Part shown: positions 44,136 to 52,868 of the stretch, one piece after another
Numbering within the stretch: position 1 is the stretch's first letter
How the letters are laid out: each line of letters begins with the position of its first letter
Assembly (NCBI GenBank): GCA_017433975.1
Contig: JAFRGD010000008.1
Span: 48,424-112,423, forward strand
Length of the DNA: 64,000 nucleotides
Source of the DNA: Mogibacterium sp.
GTDB taxonomy: Bacteria; Bacillota; Clostridia; Peptostreptococcales; Anaerovoracaceae
Direction: 5' to 3'
Notes under the pieces: generated by a model
Seen by the model: only the letters and a program-made list of their open reading frames with translations
The model's database searches: none
What the model was told of the DNA's origin: nothing
Position numbers and translations under genes: made by a program

Positions 44136-46511
44136 ATGGAAGAACGCGGAATGAATGAACGGATCCGGAAACTCCGGAAACTCAGCCAGGAGACCCCGGT
44201 CCACATCGACCTCGAGCGCGCCAAGATCGAGACCGAAGTCTACAAAGAATGGGAAGACAAGGTCTCCCTGCCGGTGCTCCGCGCACTCGTGCTCAAGGAG
44301 TACTTTTCGAAAAAGACCCTTTACCTCGGCGAGGGCGAGCTCATCGTCGGTGAGAAGGGCTGCGACCCGCAGGCGTCGCCGACCTTCCCGGAGCTCTGCT
44401 GCCACACGGTAGAGGACATGCACATCATGAACGACCGCGAAGTCGTCAACTACAAGACGACGGAGCAGGACATCAAGGACCAGGAGGAGATCATCATCCC
44501 GTTCTGGAAGGGCAAGTCCACCCGCGACAAGATCCTCGCGGACATGACCGACGAGTGGAAGGACGCTTACGCGGCTGGCATGTTCACCGAGTTCATGGAG
44601 CAGAGAGGCCCGGGCCACACCTGCGGCGGCAAGAACGTCTTCATCAAGGGTTACGCGGAGTACAAGGAAGAGATCCAGGCGGCGATCGACGCGCTGGACT
44701 TCATGACCGATCCGGAGGCGTTTGACAAGCAGGAAGAGCTCAAGGCGATGCTGATCGACTGCGACGCGGTCATGATCCTCGGCGAGCGCTATCAGAAGCT
44801 GATCCGCGAAACCGCGGCGAAGGAAACCGACCCGGTCCGCAAGGCCGAGCTCGAGCAGATGGCGGCCAACCTGGACGTCGTCCCGGCGCACAAGCCGCAG
44901 ACCTTCTGGCAGGCGATCCAGCTCTACTGGTTCACGCACCTCGCGGTGACGACCGAGCTCAACCCTTGGGACGCGTTCAGCCCGGGCAGACTCGACCAGC
45001 ACCTCAACCCATATTATGAGAAAGACGTTGAGGACGGCATCCTCGACGACTACAAAGCCCTCGAGCTCCTCGAGTGCCTGTGGGTCAAGTTCAACAACCA
45101 GCCGGCGCCGGTCAAGGTCGGCGTCACGCTCAAGGAGAGCGGAACCTACACCGACTTCGCCAACATCAACACCGGCGGCATCAAGGAAGACGGTACCAAC
45201 GGCGTCAACAACGTCAGCTACCTGATCCTCGACTGCATGGACGAGATGAGACTGGTCCAGCCGAACTCCAACGTTCAGATCAGCCGCAAGACGCCGGCCA
45301 AGTTCCTCAAGAGAGCCTGCGAAATCTCGAGAAAGGGCTGGGGCCAGCCTGCGTTCTACAATACGGACGAGCTCGTTCAGGAGCTCCTGAACGCCGGCAA
45401 GACCCTGCTCGACGCGCGGCAGGGCGGTTCGTCCGGCTGCGTCGAGACCGGTTCATGGGGCAACGAAGCCTACATCCTGACCGGATACCTCAACATCCCA
45501 AAAATCTTCCAGCTGACGCTTTACAACGGCTTTGACCCGGTGAGCGGCAAGCAGATCGGCCTCCAGACCGGCGACGCGACGGAGTTCAAGACTTACGATG
45601 AGCTCTGGAACGCGTTCACCAAGCAGCTCGTCCACATGGTCGACATCAAGATCCGCGGCAACAATGTCATCGAGAGAATCTTCGCGAACTACATGCCGGC
45701 ACCGTGCCTCTCCATCGTGACCAACGACTGCATCAAGAACGGCAAGGACTACAACGCGGGCGGCGCGAGATACAACACCAAGTACATCCAGGGCGTCGGC
45801 ATCGGCACAATCACCGACTGCCTGTCCGCGATCAAGTACAACGTCTTCGATAACCAGAACTTCACCATGGCGGAGCTGCTCCAGGCGATGGACGACAACT
45901 ACGTCGGCCACGAGGACATCTTCAACATGGTCGCGAACAAGTCGCCGAAGTACGGTAACGACGACGACTACGCAGACGACATCATGAAGGACGTCTTCGC
46001 GCTCTACAGAGACACCGTCACCGGCCGCCCGATCATGAACGGCGGACAGTATCACGTCGACATGCTGCCGACCACCTGCCATATCTACTTCGGCGAGGTC
46101 ATCGGCGCGACGGCCAACGGCAGACTGGCGCACAAGCCGGTTTCCGAGGGCATTTCTCCGGAAAAATTCGCGGACACCCACGGACCGACCGCAGTCATCA
46201 AGTCCTGCGCCAAGATGGACCACATGTCCACCGGCGGCACGCTGCTGAACCAGAAGTTCACGCCGGACGCGGTCAAAGGCGAGGTCGGCCTCGAAAACAT
46301 GGCCAGCCTGATCCGCTCGTACTTCGCGATGGACGGCCACCACATCCAGTTCAACGTCTTCGACAAGAACGTTCTGCTCGACGCGCAGATCCATCCGGAT
46401 GATCACAAGGACCTCATCGTCCGCGTTGCCGGATACTCCGACTACTTCCGGAACCTCGACAAGGAGCTTCAGGACGAGATTATCAACAGAACGGCACAGG
46501 AATTCGCATAA
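44136..46511 (+). CDS. hypD: trans-4-hydroxy-L-proline dehydratase (glycyl radical enzyme)
   Basis: 791-residue pyruvate formate-lyase-family enzyme. Known HypD removes water from trans-4-hydroxy-L-proline to give pyrroline-5-carboxylate. The thiyl Cys435 and base Glu437 lie in GGSSGCVETG, and the radical Gly766 is in RVAGYSDYF, almost the same positions as I recall for the Clostridioides difficile enzyme (434, 436, 765). Long stretches such as LNPWDAFSPGRLDQHLNP and KFLKRACEISRKGWGQPAF also resemble it. The activase gene precedes it and proC follows, the known HypD neighbourhood. GGAGGAATAAC precedes the ATG. Oxygen sensitive, cytoplasmic. Confidence 0.9.
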   Translation: MEERGMNERIRKLRKLSQETPVHIDLERAKIETEVYKEWEDKVSLPVLRALVLKEYFSKKTLYLGEGELIVGEKGCDPQASPTFPELCCHTVEDMHIMNDREVVNYKTTEQDIKDQEEIIIPFWKGKSTRDKILADMTDEWKDAYAAGMFTEFMEQRGPGHTCGGKNVFIKGYAEYKEEIQAAIDALDFMTDPEAFDKQEELKAMLIDCDAVMILGERYQKLIRETAAKETDPVRKAELEQMAANLDVVPAHKPQTFWQAIQLYWFTHLAVTTELNPWDAFSPGRLDQHLNPYYEKDVEDGILDDYKALELLECLWVKFNNQPAPVKVGVTLKESGTYTDFANINTGGIKEDGTNGVNNVSYLILDCMDEMRLVQPNSNVQISRKTPAKFLKRACEISRKGWGQPAFYNTDELVQELLNAGKTLLDARQGGSSGCVETGSWGNEAYILTGYLNIPKIFQLTLYNGFDPVSGKQIGLQTGDATEFKTYDELWNAFTKQLVHMVDIKIRGNNVIERIFANYMPAPCLSIVTNDCIKNGKDYNAGGARYNTKYIQGVGIGTITDCLSAIKYNVFDNQNFTMAELLQAMDDNYVGHEDIFNMVANKSPKYGNDDDYADDIMKDVFALYRDTVTGRPIMNGGQYHVDMLPTTCHIYFGEVIGATANGRLAHKPVSEGISPEKFADTHGPTAVIKSCAKMDHMSTGGTLLNQKFTPDAVKGEVGLENMASLIRSYFAMDGHHIQFNVFDKNVLLDAQIHPDDHKDLIVRVAGYSDYFRNLDKELQDEIINRTAQEFA

Positions 46512-46526
46512 AAAAGGAGATATCGC

Positions 46527-47333
46527 ATGAAGTTAGGTTTCATTGGTACAGGCGTCATGGCGAATGCCATGATGAAGGGCATCATTGAAGCAGGCCTTTA
46601 CAAGCCGGAGGAAATCATCGGCGCGGACCCGTTTGAAGCGGGCCGGAACAAAACCAGAGAACAGAACGGCGTGAACGTGACGGCGGACAACCTCGAAGTC
46701 ATCGAAAAGTGCGACGTCGTGTTCTTCACCATCAAACCGCAGTATTACGCAGGGATGATCGACGGAATCCGCGACCACGTCCGCGAAGACCAGCTGTTCA
46801 TCAGCATCGGCGCGGGCAGAACGCTTTCCTATCTCAAAGAAGCGTTCGGCGACAAGAAGGTCAAGATCGTCCGCGTCATGCCGAACACCCCGGCGCAGGT
46901 CGGCGCGGGCATGGCGGCGTACTGCCCGAATGAGAACGTGACCGCGGAGGAGGCGGCGCATGCAGGCGAGATCCTGAGCGCGTTCGGCAGGGCGGAGCAG
47001 ATGCCGGAAAGCCTGTTCGACATCGTTACCGGCGTCAGCGGAAGCGGTCCGGCCTATGTGTTCATGTTCATCGAGGCCATGGCCGACGCAGCTGTCGACG
47101 GCGGCATGAACCGCCAGCAGGCGTACAAATTCGCCGCGCAGACCGTCTACGGCGCGGCCAAGATGGTCCTCGAGACCGGGAAACACCCGGGCGAGCTCAA
47201 GGACATGGTGACTTCGCCGGCGGGCACGACCATCGCGGGCGTCCGCAAGCTCGAGGAGAAGGGCCTCCGCACCGCCGTCATCGAGGGCGTCGCGGCAGCC
47301 ACGCAGAAGTCCATCGACATGCAGCGCGGTTAA
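46527..47333 (+). CDS. proC: Pyrroline-5-carboxylate reductase
   Basis: 268-residue NAD(P)H-dependent reductase converting pyrroline-5-carboxylate to L-proline. The Rossmann motif is KLGFIGTGVMANAMMKG (residues 2-18). The family signature appears in SPAGTTIAGVRKLEEKGLR near the C-terminus, and MPNTPAQVGAGM is typical. It is 15 bp after hypD with AAAAAGGAG upstream, so the dehydratase product can be reduced directly. Whether it also serves ordinary proline synthesis cannot be said. Confidence 0.95.
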   Translation: MKLGFIGTGVMANAMMKGIIEAGLYKPEEIIGADPFEAGRNKTREQNGVNVTADNLEVIEKCDVVFFTIKPQYYAGMIDGIRDHVREDQLFISIGAGRTLSYLKEAFGDKKVKIVRVMPNTPAQVGAGMAAYCPNENVTAEEAAHAGEILSAFGRAEQMPESLFDIVTGVSGSGPAYVFMFIEAMADAAVDGGMNRQQAYKFAAQTVYGAAKMVLETGKHPGELKDMVTSPAGTTIAGVRKLEEKGLRTAVIEGVAAATQKSIDMQRG

Positions 47334-47370
47334 AACCAAACTGACCAAAGCCATCTGAAAAAAACAAAAT

Positions 47371-47471
47371 AATAAAAGAGCCGCAATGCATTGCCCTCAG
47401 GTCGCTCAGCCTCCGGCTGTCGCGCCGAGAGCCGACCGCTCCCTACGGGTAACGCATTGCGGCTCTTTATT
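47371..47471. repeat. Long-hairpin repeat element, copy 3
   Basis: Arms 47371-47389 and 47454-47471 (AAGAGCCGCAATGC type, 18 pairs with one bulge) flank AGCC-TCC-GGCT and the 22-nt core at 47419-47440, identical to copy 1. It follows proC and could terminate it; on the other side the 3' end of the leftward EVE-like gene lies about 75 bp away. Confidence 0.85.
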
Positions 47472-47513
47472 GTGCCTTATCAGATGGAATGGTGTTGTCC
47501 GGTAAACTCTGCG

Positions 47514-47578
47514 ATCCGAGGACGGCGAGTACGAGTTCCGGGCAATTACAATCCGAGGACGGCGAGAACGAGTTCCGG
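47514..47578. repeat. Direct repeat duplicating the 3' end of the EVE-like gene
   Basis: The 28 bases at 47514-47541 and 47551-47578 match at 27 positions (period 37 bp). The right copy is the last coding part of the leftward gene that stops at 47546; the left copy lies beyond its stop. Confidence 0.85.
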
Positions 47579-48289
47579 CGGCGCGGAGCGCTGCCCGCGC
47601 ACCGTTTTATTGATTCCATGCGCGTTCAGAAATGCCCGCGGGTACATCCCCGGCGGATAGCGTTCGATCAACCGGAGCAGCATGAGGTGCTTGCCCTCGG
47701 TGAAGCCGTTCCCGTCGTCGGTCGGAATGTCCGCCGCGACGACTTCACAGCGGCAGGCGAGCGACGCGATCGGCTCGGTGTGATAGACAAAAACGATATC
47801 GCCGGGCGCGACCTTGAGCCGCTGTGTCCAGAAGAGCGAGTGGTCCGGGTCGTCTGCGAACCCCTTGAAAATGTCATAGTGGCGTGGGTTTGCAGGGATG
47901 ATCCACGCGTTACCGCTCCGGTAAAAGCACGTTTCCGCGATGTCTTCAAGCACCGCCCGGACCGCCTGCCGGACCGCGCCGACATAGGCGCCGATGTATG
48001 CTTCGTTATCGATCTGGGTGTAGTCGTCGCCGGTGTCCGTGTCGATGAGTTTGACAGTAACGATTCCCTCCGAACCCGGTCGATGGATGCGGACGGTGAC
48101 TTTCAGATCGAACGCGCCGGCCATCAGCGGTGTGCGGTAAACGGCCTCCGCCGGTGCGGTTTCCCTTTCTTGGAACGCCGCGTTGCCATTGCCGCGCAGG
48201 TCCTCATCCGAGCGCATCGCAAAACCGTACCCGGTCAGCCGGGACGGAATCGGTACCAGATCCTGAAAGATTTCTTCTGCGATTTTCAT
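47546..48289 (-). CDS. YjbR-like N-domain with EVE/PUA-like C-domain, unknown function
   Basis: 247-residue soluble protein. Residues about 60-135 (FDLKVTVRIHRPGSEGIV, DTDTGDDYTQI, YVGAVRQAVRAVLEDI) resemble MmcQ/YjbR-family proteins. Residues about 140-215 (AWIIPANPRHYDIF, APGDIVFVYHTEPIASL) resemble EVE/PUA-like domains, which often bind modified bases. These are motif-level impressions. It is 42 bp downstream of the galactosidase gene on the same strand, so the two may be cotranscribed. Its 3' end is partly duplicated beyond the stop. Confidence 0.6.
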   Translation of the reverse strand: MKIAEEIFQDLVPIPSRLTGYGFAMRSDEDLRGNGNAAFQERETAPAEAVYRTPLMAGAFDLKVTVRIHRPGSEGIVTVKLIDTDTGDDYTQIDNEAYIGAYVGAVRQAVRAVLEDIAETCFYRSGNAWIIPANPRHYDIFKGFADDPDHSLFWTQRLKVAPGDIVFVYHTEPIASLACRCEVVAADIPTDDGNGFTEGKHLMLLRLIERYPPGMYPRAFLNAHGINKTVRGQRSAPPELVLAVLGL

Positions 48290-48331
48290 GTCTGCGCTGC
48301 AAGCCTTCCGATCACTCGCATGGATTCTTTG

Positions 48332-50185
48332 TTACCAGTCCCAGAGGTTCTGCGGCTTCTGTTCGAGCGGTGCTTTCGTAATAAAGAGAAGCGCCGAACC
48401 GTGTGGAGGAAGCACATCCGTAAAGATATCTTCGCGGATTGATCCGCAGTCCGCCCCCAGACGGTACTGGTACCACCCGTTACCGCCGAACAGCTCCGAG
48501 AGCCGGAAGGCGACCGTGAGCGGGGCGTCGGTCGGATTCAGGACGAACAACAGATTCCCCTGGTTCAGGCGGTGCAGCATGACCAGTTCTTTTCGGTCCG
48601 TCCCAAAGAACGGCAGCTCCGGCGTCTGCCTCCCGTGAGGTACGAGGAACCGCAGCAGTGCCTTCCGGTCCTCCGACATCCGGTGGACCGGGTCCGAGGT
48701 GTTCATCGACCCGCCGGAAAGCGCCTGCGTCAGCGCGAGGCTCTGTACTTCCATCGGGGTGAGGAATGTATCGAAGTCCCGCAGCAGCAGGGCGTCGGGG
48801 TCGTTCTGCCAGAATACATGATTGAAATAGTTGTCGCAAGGCAGCTCACGCAGCAGGTTGATCGGGCCGAACGGCTCCGCCCAGCGCGCTCCGCCGTCGC
48901 CGGCGATCCGCATGCCGTCGGCGTAGCCGATGAAAGGCATGAACGGAGCGATACAGCCCAGGAGGTAACTCTCCTCGCCGATGGCGTTCCGGATCGTTTC
49001 CAGAACGGTCCGCAGGATCTCCACCGAAGTCAGCTCCGGCTGATACCGACGGACGGTCGAAGTATCGTGCATGTTCCAGAACATGAAGTCCGTTTTAAAG
49101 AACGTGAAGCCCCAGCCGCACAGCGTCCGGAACACGGTGTCAAGATAGTGCAGCGCCTCCGGATGGCTGGCGTCCAGCACGTAGTACTCGCTGTCCCGGT
49201 TGCCCCAGATCTTTGGCTCCGTGTAGCTGCGGATCTCCACCACCGGATTGCCGTCCAGGTCTCGCAGGATCCAATCGGGGTGTTCCCGGTACAGGGAGGA
49301 TTGATTTCCGACGATAAACGGACCGATCCAGACGCCGGGCTGAAACCCCGCGTCCACGATTGTACGCGCGGCCTGCTCCAGGCCGCCGGACCAGCGGTGG
49401 TTCGGCAGCAGCCAGTCGCCGAGGGCAGGGGTGTATCCCGCGTCGATCTCGACGTATTGGAAGGGGACACGCTCCCGCTGCAGCCCCGTCAGGACTTCCT
49501 CGAGAAGCGCCTGGTCCAGCGTCTCGTATGCGTGATACCAGCTGTTCCAAAAGAACGCGGGCGGCATCCTGCGGCGCGCTCCCATACGGCTCGCGATCCG
49601 CTCGGCGCATTGTCTGAGGCCGGCAGTGAGCTCTGCCGCGTCTTCAAAATACAGCGGCGGGAGCGAAACGTCGACGCCGGTCGTTCCTTCCAGGTTAAAG
49701 CCGCCGGAGAACGCAGCGCAATCCCCGGTGAGGGACCGCCGGCGCTCCGTCCGGAAGACAGCGGTATATCTCCGGTGGTCCTCCGCGTAGATCAGAAGAA
49801 CGCCCGCATCCTGATACAGCGCGGTGAGGCCGTAGGAAAGCGGCGCGCCGCCTGCCACAGGAAAAACTCCGGACGGGCCCTCCATGCCGCGGCCCTGGAC
49901 AAAAGTCCGGTCCGCTCCGGCAATGGCCGCGTCTCCCAGCGGCGCAATGTCGTGGATTCCGGCCATCCCGCTGACATGGGTATGGAGCAGGACACGGCCT
50001 TCCCGATCCCGCTCGAGCCGGACGCGGACCGTTCCGCTTTCCAACTGATAGATAACCGATTCGCCGGTTGACGAAACGCTGACCGGACGAAGCGGCTTCG
50101 CGTCGATTTTCGGGTAACAGCCAATCAGCGAAATCTGGACGCCAATGATGTCAAAGCTACCGTTTTTATGTATGATGTATTGCAT
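48332..50185 (-). CDS. GH36-type alpha-galactosidase
   Basis: 617-residue clan GH-D glycoside hydrolase, no signal peptide, so it should act on imported oligosaccharides. An N-terminal beta-sandwich (about 1-200) is followed by a TIM barrel: FFWNSWYHAYETLDQALLEE, QYVEIDAGYTPALGDW, GVWIGPFIV, and FFKTDFMFWN with the likely nucleophilic Asp. A C-terminal beta domain ends the protein. I start at the ATG with GGAGG 5 nt upstream (MQYIIHKNGSF); open frame continues about 31 codons. Substrate could be another alpha-galactoside-like sugar. Confidence 0.78.
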   Translation of the reverse strand: MQYIIHKNGSFDIIGVQISLIGCYPKIDAKPLRPVSVSSTGESVIYQLESGTVRVRLERDREGRVLLHTHVSGMAGIHDIAPLGDAAIAGADRTFVQGRGMEGPSGVFPVAGGAPLSYGLTALYQDAGVLLIYAEDHRRYTAVFRTERRRSLTGDCAAFSGGFNLEGTTGVDVSLPPLYFEDAAELTAGLRQCAERIASRMGARRRMPPAFFWNSWYHAYETLDQALLEEVLTGLQRERVPFQYVEIDAGYTPALGDWLLPNHRWSGGLEQAARTIVDAGFQPGVWIGPFIVGNQSSLYREHPDWILRDLDGNPVVEIRSYTEPKIWGNRDSEYYVLDASHPEALHYLDTVFRTLCGWGFTFFKTDFMFWNMHDTSTVRRYQPELTSVEILRTVLETIRNAIGEESYLLGCIAPFMPFIGYADGMRIAGDGGARWAEPFGPINLLRELPCDNYFNHVFWQNDPDALLLRDFDTFLTPMEVQSLALTQALSGGSMNTSDPVHRMSEDRKALLRFLVPHGRQTPELPFFGTDRKELVMLHRLNQGNLLFVLNPTDAPLTVAFRLSELFGGNGWYQYRLGADCGSIREDIFTDVLPPHGSALLFITKAPLEQKPQNLWDW

Positions 50186-50767
50186 TTGAACCTCCATGCA
50201 ACAATCACCGACCGGTGGAAGCTTTGCGCAGAAGCCGCGAACGCACCCACACTCCGGATCATGAATCAACCTTCTCATGTCTGCTATTTGCTCTTACGCA
50301 TATTATACACTATTTTTTCTCCACTTGCGGCGGAATCTGTCGATGGATGTCGATGGAAAGTCCACCGAAGAGCCTTGACAATAGTTATAATCATAGTATC
50401 GCTATGGACAATGGCTGTTGTTGCCGTATGGGAGTTGCCGCGGCAGACGCTGTACAGCGACCGTTAAGTACAACAAGCAAAAGGGACTATCTGTGCATAA
50501 AAAACGAATCAAAACGTACCCGTGAAGTACCCGCATGGACTTTGAGATGAGGACATGCTCATTCAAAAGGACAGAATAATGGTTTTTCAAGCTCAAATAG
50601 TAGACGATAATATAATTATTGAAAATAAACTGAGATCAAATCATCTGATAATTCATTTTTTTTATGCATGACGAACAGTAGATGGCTCTTTTGCTTAAAA
50701 GTTGCTGCAATCATCTACCTGGGGATGTTACATATCGGGGCGGTCAGTTAAAAAGGAGGAACGGGAA
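50186..50767. other. 582-bp stretch without a convincing gene
   Basis: AT-richer than the flanks. The short ORFs here lack ribosome binding sites and resemble nothing. TTGACA near 50373 could belong to a promoter. GTAGATG and CATCTAC form a loose inverted repeat between about 50671 and 50721. Otherwise I see nothing. Confidence 0.5.
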
Positions 50768-51604
50768 GTGGACGAACATATTTTTGAACAGTTGCGCAGG
50801 GGGATTGAGTATTATCAGCGAATTAGAAACTCGTATAGGAGGGAGGCGAGTCGGCTCAGACGCGTTGGCGGTTATAAGCTATCAACGAAAGAGTACAAAG
50901 GGACACTGTACTATACGGTCGTTTGGACAAAAGACGGTGTTACGCGGCGCAGGTATCTCGGAAAGGCAGAAAGTTATACGCTGCAGCAAATCCAGCGCAA
51001 ATACTATTTTAACGAAGCAGTCAAGGCAATTGACGGGAATTTGAACGCGATGCAGCAATGCCTGGAAAGAATGCGGAGCATCGATCCGGAAGCCATGTTG
51101 CCTGGTTTCCCGAGGGCGTACCGGTGCGGGGACCGCTCTGTTTATGGAGTCGATAACAACATGACAGAGGACGGAAAAGACTGGGAACGCAGACAACCTA
51201 TGGAGGACTTCTGGGACGACGGAAAAATCTACCGTACAAATCGCGGTGAGTTGGTGCGGTCTAAAACCGAGCTTGTGATCGCAAATGAACTTGCGTCACG
51301 TGGAATCAGTAACGTGTACGAGACCGTTCGGTTTATCAATGGAAAGCGCGTCCGACCGGATTTTGTGATTTACTATCATGGGAAAGAGTACATTTGGGAG
51401 CACTTCGGGATGATGGACGATCCGGACTACTTCGCGGAAAACGTGGAAAAACTAATAAACTATCTTAACGGCGGTTATTACCCGAATTATAACTTTATTA
51501 CGACGTTCGAGCAGGAGGGGCGGGAACTGGACAGCATCTTTATCGGGCGGATCATCGACCTGTGGTTCGGGGATGACCGCCGGCCGGGCATTGCGGCGGC
51601 GTAA
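50768..51604 (+). CDS. Hypothetical protein with PD-(D/E)XK-like C-terminal region
   Basis: 278 residues from a GTG with AGGAGG 9 nt upstream. The N-terminal half (about 1-120) is basic and includes a beta-hairpin-like KGTLYYTVVWTKDGVTRRRYLG. The C-terminal half shows SKTELVIANELASRGI, YETVRFINGKRVRPDFVIYY and YIWEHFGMMDDPDY, the order Glu, Asp, then Glu-His of PD-(D/E)XK nuclease folds. Codon use is less GC-rich than that of the neighbours. It has no obvious partner. Role unknown; a defence or restriction-like nuclease is possible but unproven. Confidence 0.6.
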   Translation: MDEHIFEQLRRGIEYYQRIRNSYRREASRLRRVGGYKLSTKEYKGTLYYTVVWTKDGVTRRRYLGKAESYTLQQIQRKYYFNEAVKAIDGNLNAMQQCLERMRSIDPEAMLPGFPRAYRCGDRSVYGVDNNMTEDGKDWERRQPMEDFWDDGKIYRTNRGELVRSKTELVIANELASRGISNVYETVRFINGKRVRPDFVIYYHGKEYIWEHFGMMDDPDYFAENVEKLINYLNGGYYPNYNFITTFEQEGRELDSIFIGRIIDLWFGDDRRPGIAAA

Positions 51605-51660
51605 GAAAATGGCTGCCGTTTGCGGCAACGTGGTAGACCGATTGCGGCAAAAAATCGAAA

Positions 51661-51680
51661 AGCCTTGCAATTGCAAGGCT
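51661..51680 (-). terminator. Terminator of the tRNA-Glu gene
   Basis: The exact 20-bp palindrome AGCCTTGCAATTGCAAGGCT is followed on the - strand by TTTTCGATTTTTT. Confidence 0.85.
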
Positions 51681-51685
51681 TCCGT

Positions 51686-51760
51686 TGGTAGCGCATCGGG
51701 GAATCGAACCCCGGATTCCGCCGTGAGAGGGCGACGTCTTGACCTCTTGACCAATGCGCC
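51686..51760 (-). tRNA. tRNA-Glu (anticodon CTC), CCA encoded
   Basis: On the - strand it begins GGCGCATTGGTCAAGAGGTC and ends ATGCGCTACCA. The acceptor stem has seven pairs (G1-U72 wobble), the anticodon loop is CTCTCAC with anticodon CTC reading GAG, and the T arm contains GGTTCGATTCC. Folding by eye gives a normal cloverleaf. Confidence 0.93.
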
Positions 51761-51928
51761 ATATCGGCCGTCTCTCTGACGGCAAAATTGATTATACAGT
51801 ATCGTTTCGCGCGATGCAAGACTTTTTTTACTAAAGTTCGAACGGGAATTGGTTCTGTTGTTTTAATTATTCGTGAATGATATAATCCGAGTAACAAAAG
51901 GCACGAGTCAATAGGAGAAAGGGACAAT

Positions 51929-52846
51929 ATGGAACAGGGATACATGGTTTATATTGGCACGACCTGTGTCGATGAATACTACACTTTACATGGCGCATGG
52001 CCTGTCGAGGGGGATAAGTTTCTGACCACTTACGACGGACGCGCCTCCGGCGGCATGATCGCCAACGCGGCGTCAGTCATGGCAGGCTTTGGGGTCAAAA
52101 CGTTTCTGCTTTGTCAGTTGTTCCGGGATCAGGACTATGACTTTCTGATACAGGATCTCCTCAACTACAATATCGATCCGTCGCAGATCATTACGCTGGG
52201 AGAGGGACGAAACACCAAATGCCAGATCATCACGAATAAGGGGGAACGGACGATTCACATCATGCTCGGCAGTAACAAGCCGAAAATCTCCAACGAAGCC
52301 ATCCTTCCGGTGTTATCAGAGGCGTCTTATATCTACAGCACGATCGGCAACCTCGAGGTCTTTGAAGACCCGGTCACGCTTCTCGCGGAACTGCACAAGG
52401 CCGGGGTTAAAGTTGTCTTTGACATCGAGCCGAACGGGTACATCGAGGACTGGCGCGACTACATTCCGTACTGCTCAATCATGTTCATGAACGAGTTTGC
52501 ATTGGAATTATTCGCCTGCGGAAAAGACGCCCGCGCGTTCGAGCAGGAACTGCTGGACTGCGGCGTTGAGATTGTCGTCGAAACGCTCGGGGGCGACGGG
52601 TGCCGCGCGGTCTGCAGAGAGTGCGCGGTTGAGGTTCCGGCCTGCGCTGTCGAAGTGGTCGATACGACCGGCGCCGGCGATACGTTCAATTCGGCTTTTA
52701 CCTATGCAATCTACAGCGGAAAAGATCTGACGGCCGCCTGTGAGTTTGCGACCGCGGCTGCCGGAAGGGCCGTTACCCTGGTCGGAGGGCGGAGCGGCGT
52801 CACAACCGTTGATGTCGTTGAGGCTTTCCGGGCAGAACATATGTGA
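51929..52846 (+). CDS. PfkB-family carbohydrate/nucleoside kinase
   Basis: 305-residue ribokinase-like kinase, cytoplasmic. The N-terminal glycine motif appears as GRASGGMIANAASVMAGFG and the catalytic signature as DTTGAGDTFNSAF (about 244-256) with the catalytic Asp. AGGAGAAAGGG precedes the ATG. The next gene encodes an ADP-ribosylglycohydrolase 22 bp later, so a role in phosphorylating ribose or a nucleoside freed from ADP-ribosylated substrates is plausible. Substrate not provable from sequence. Confidence 0.87.
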   Translation: MEQGYMVYIGTTCVDEYYTLHGAWPVEGDKFLTTYDGRASGGMIANAASVMAGFGVKTFLLCQLFRDQDYDFLIQDLLNYNIDPSQIITLGEGRNTKCQIITNKGERTIHIMLGSNKPKISNEAILPVLSEASYIYSTIGNLEVFEDPVTLLAELHKAGVKVVFDIEPNGYIEDWRDYIPYCSIMFMNEFALELFACGKDARAFEQELLDCGVEIVVETLGGDGCRAVCRECAVEVPACAVEVVDTTGAGDTFNSAFTYAIYSGKDLTAACEFATAAAGRAVTLVGGRSGVTTVDVVEAFRAEHM

Positions 52847-52868
52847 TGAAGATTCAGGAGAGCGAATC

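Noticed and set aside
50168..50550. Two short + strand ORFs in the galactosidase upstream region
   Set aside because: No ribosome binding site, no recognisable sequence, and mutually overlapping frames.
51573..51779. Short ORFs overlapping the tRNA-Glu gene on both strands
   Set aside because: They are accidental frames through the tRNA and its terminator.
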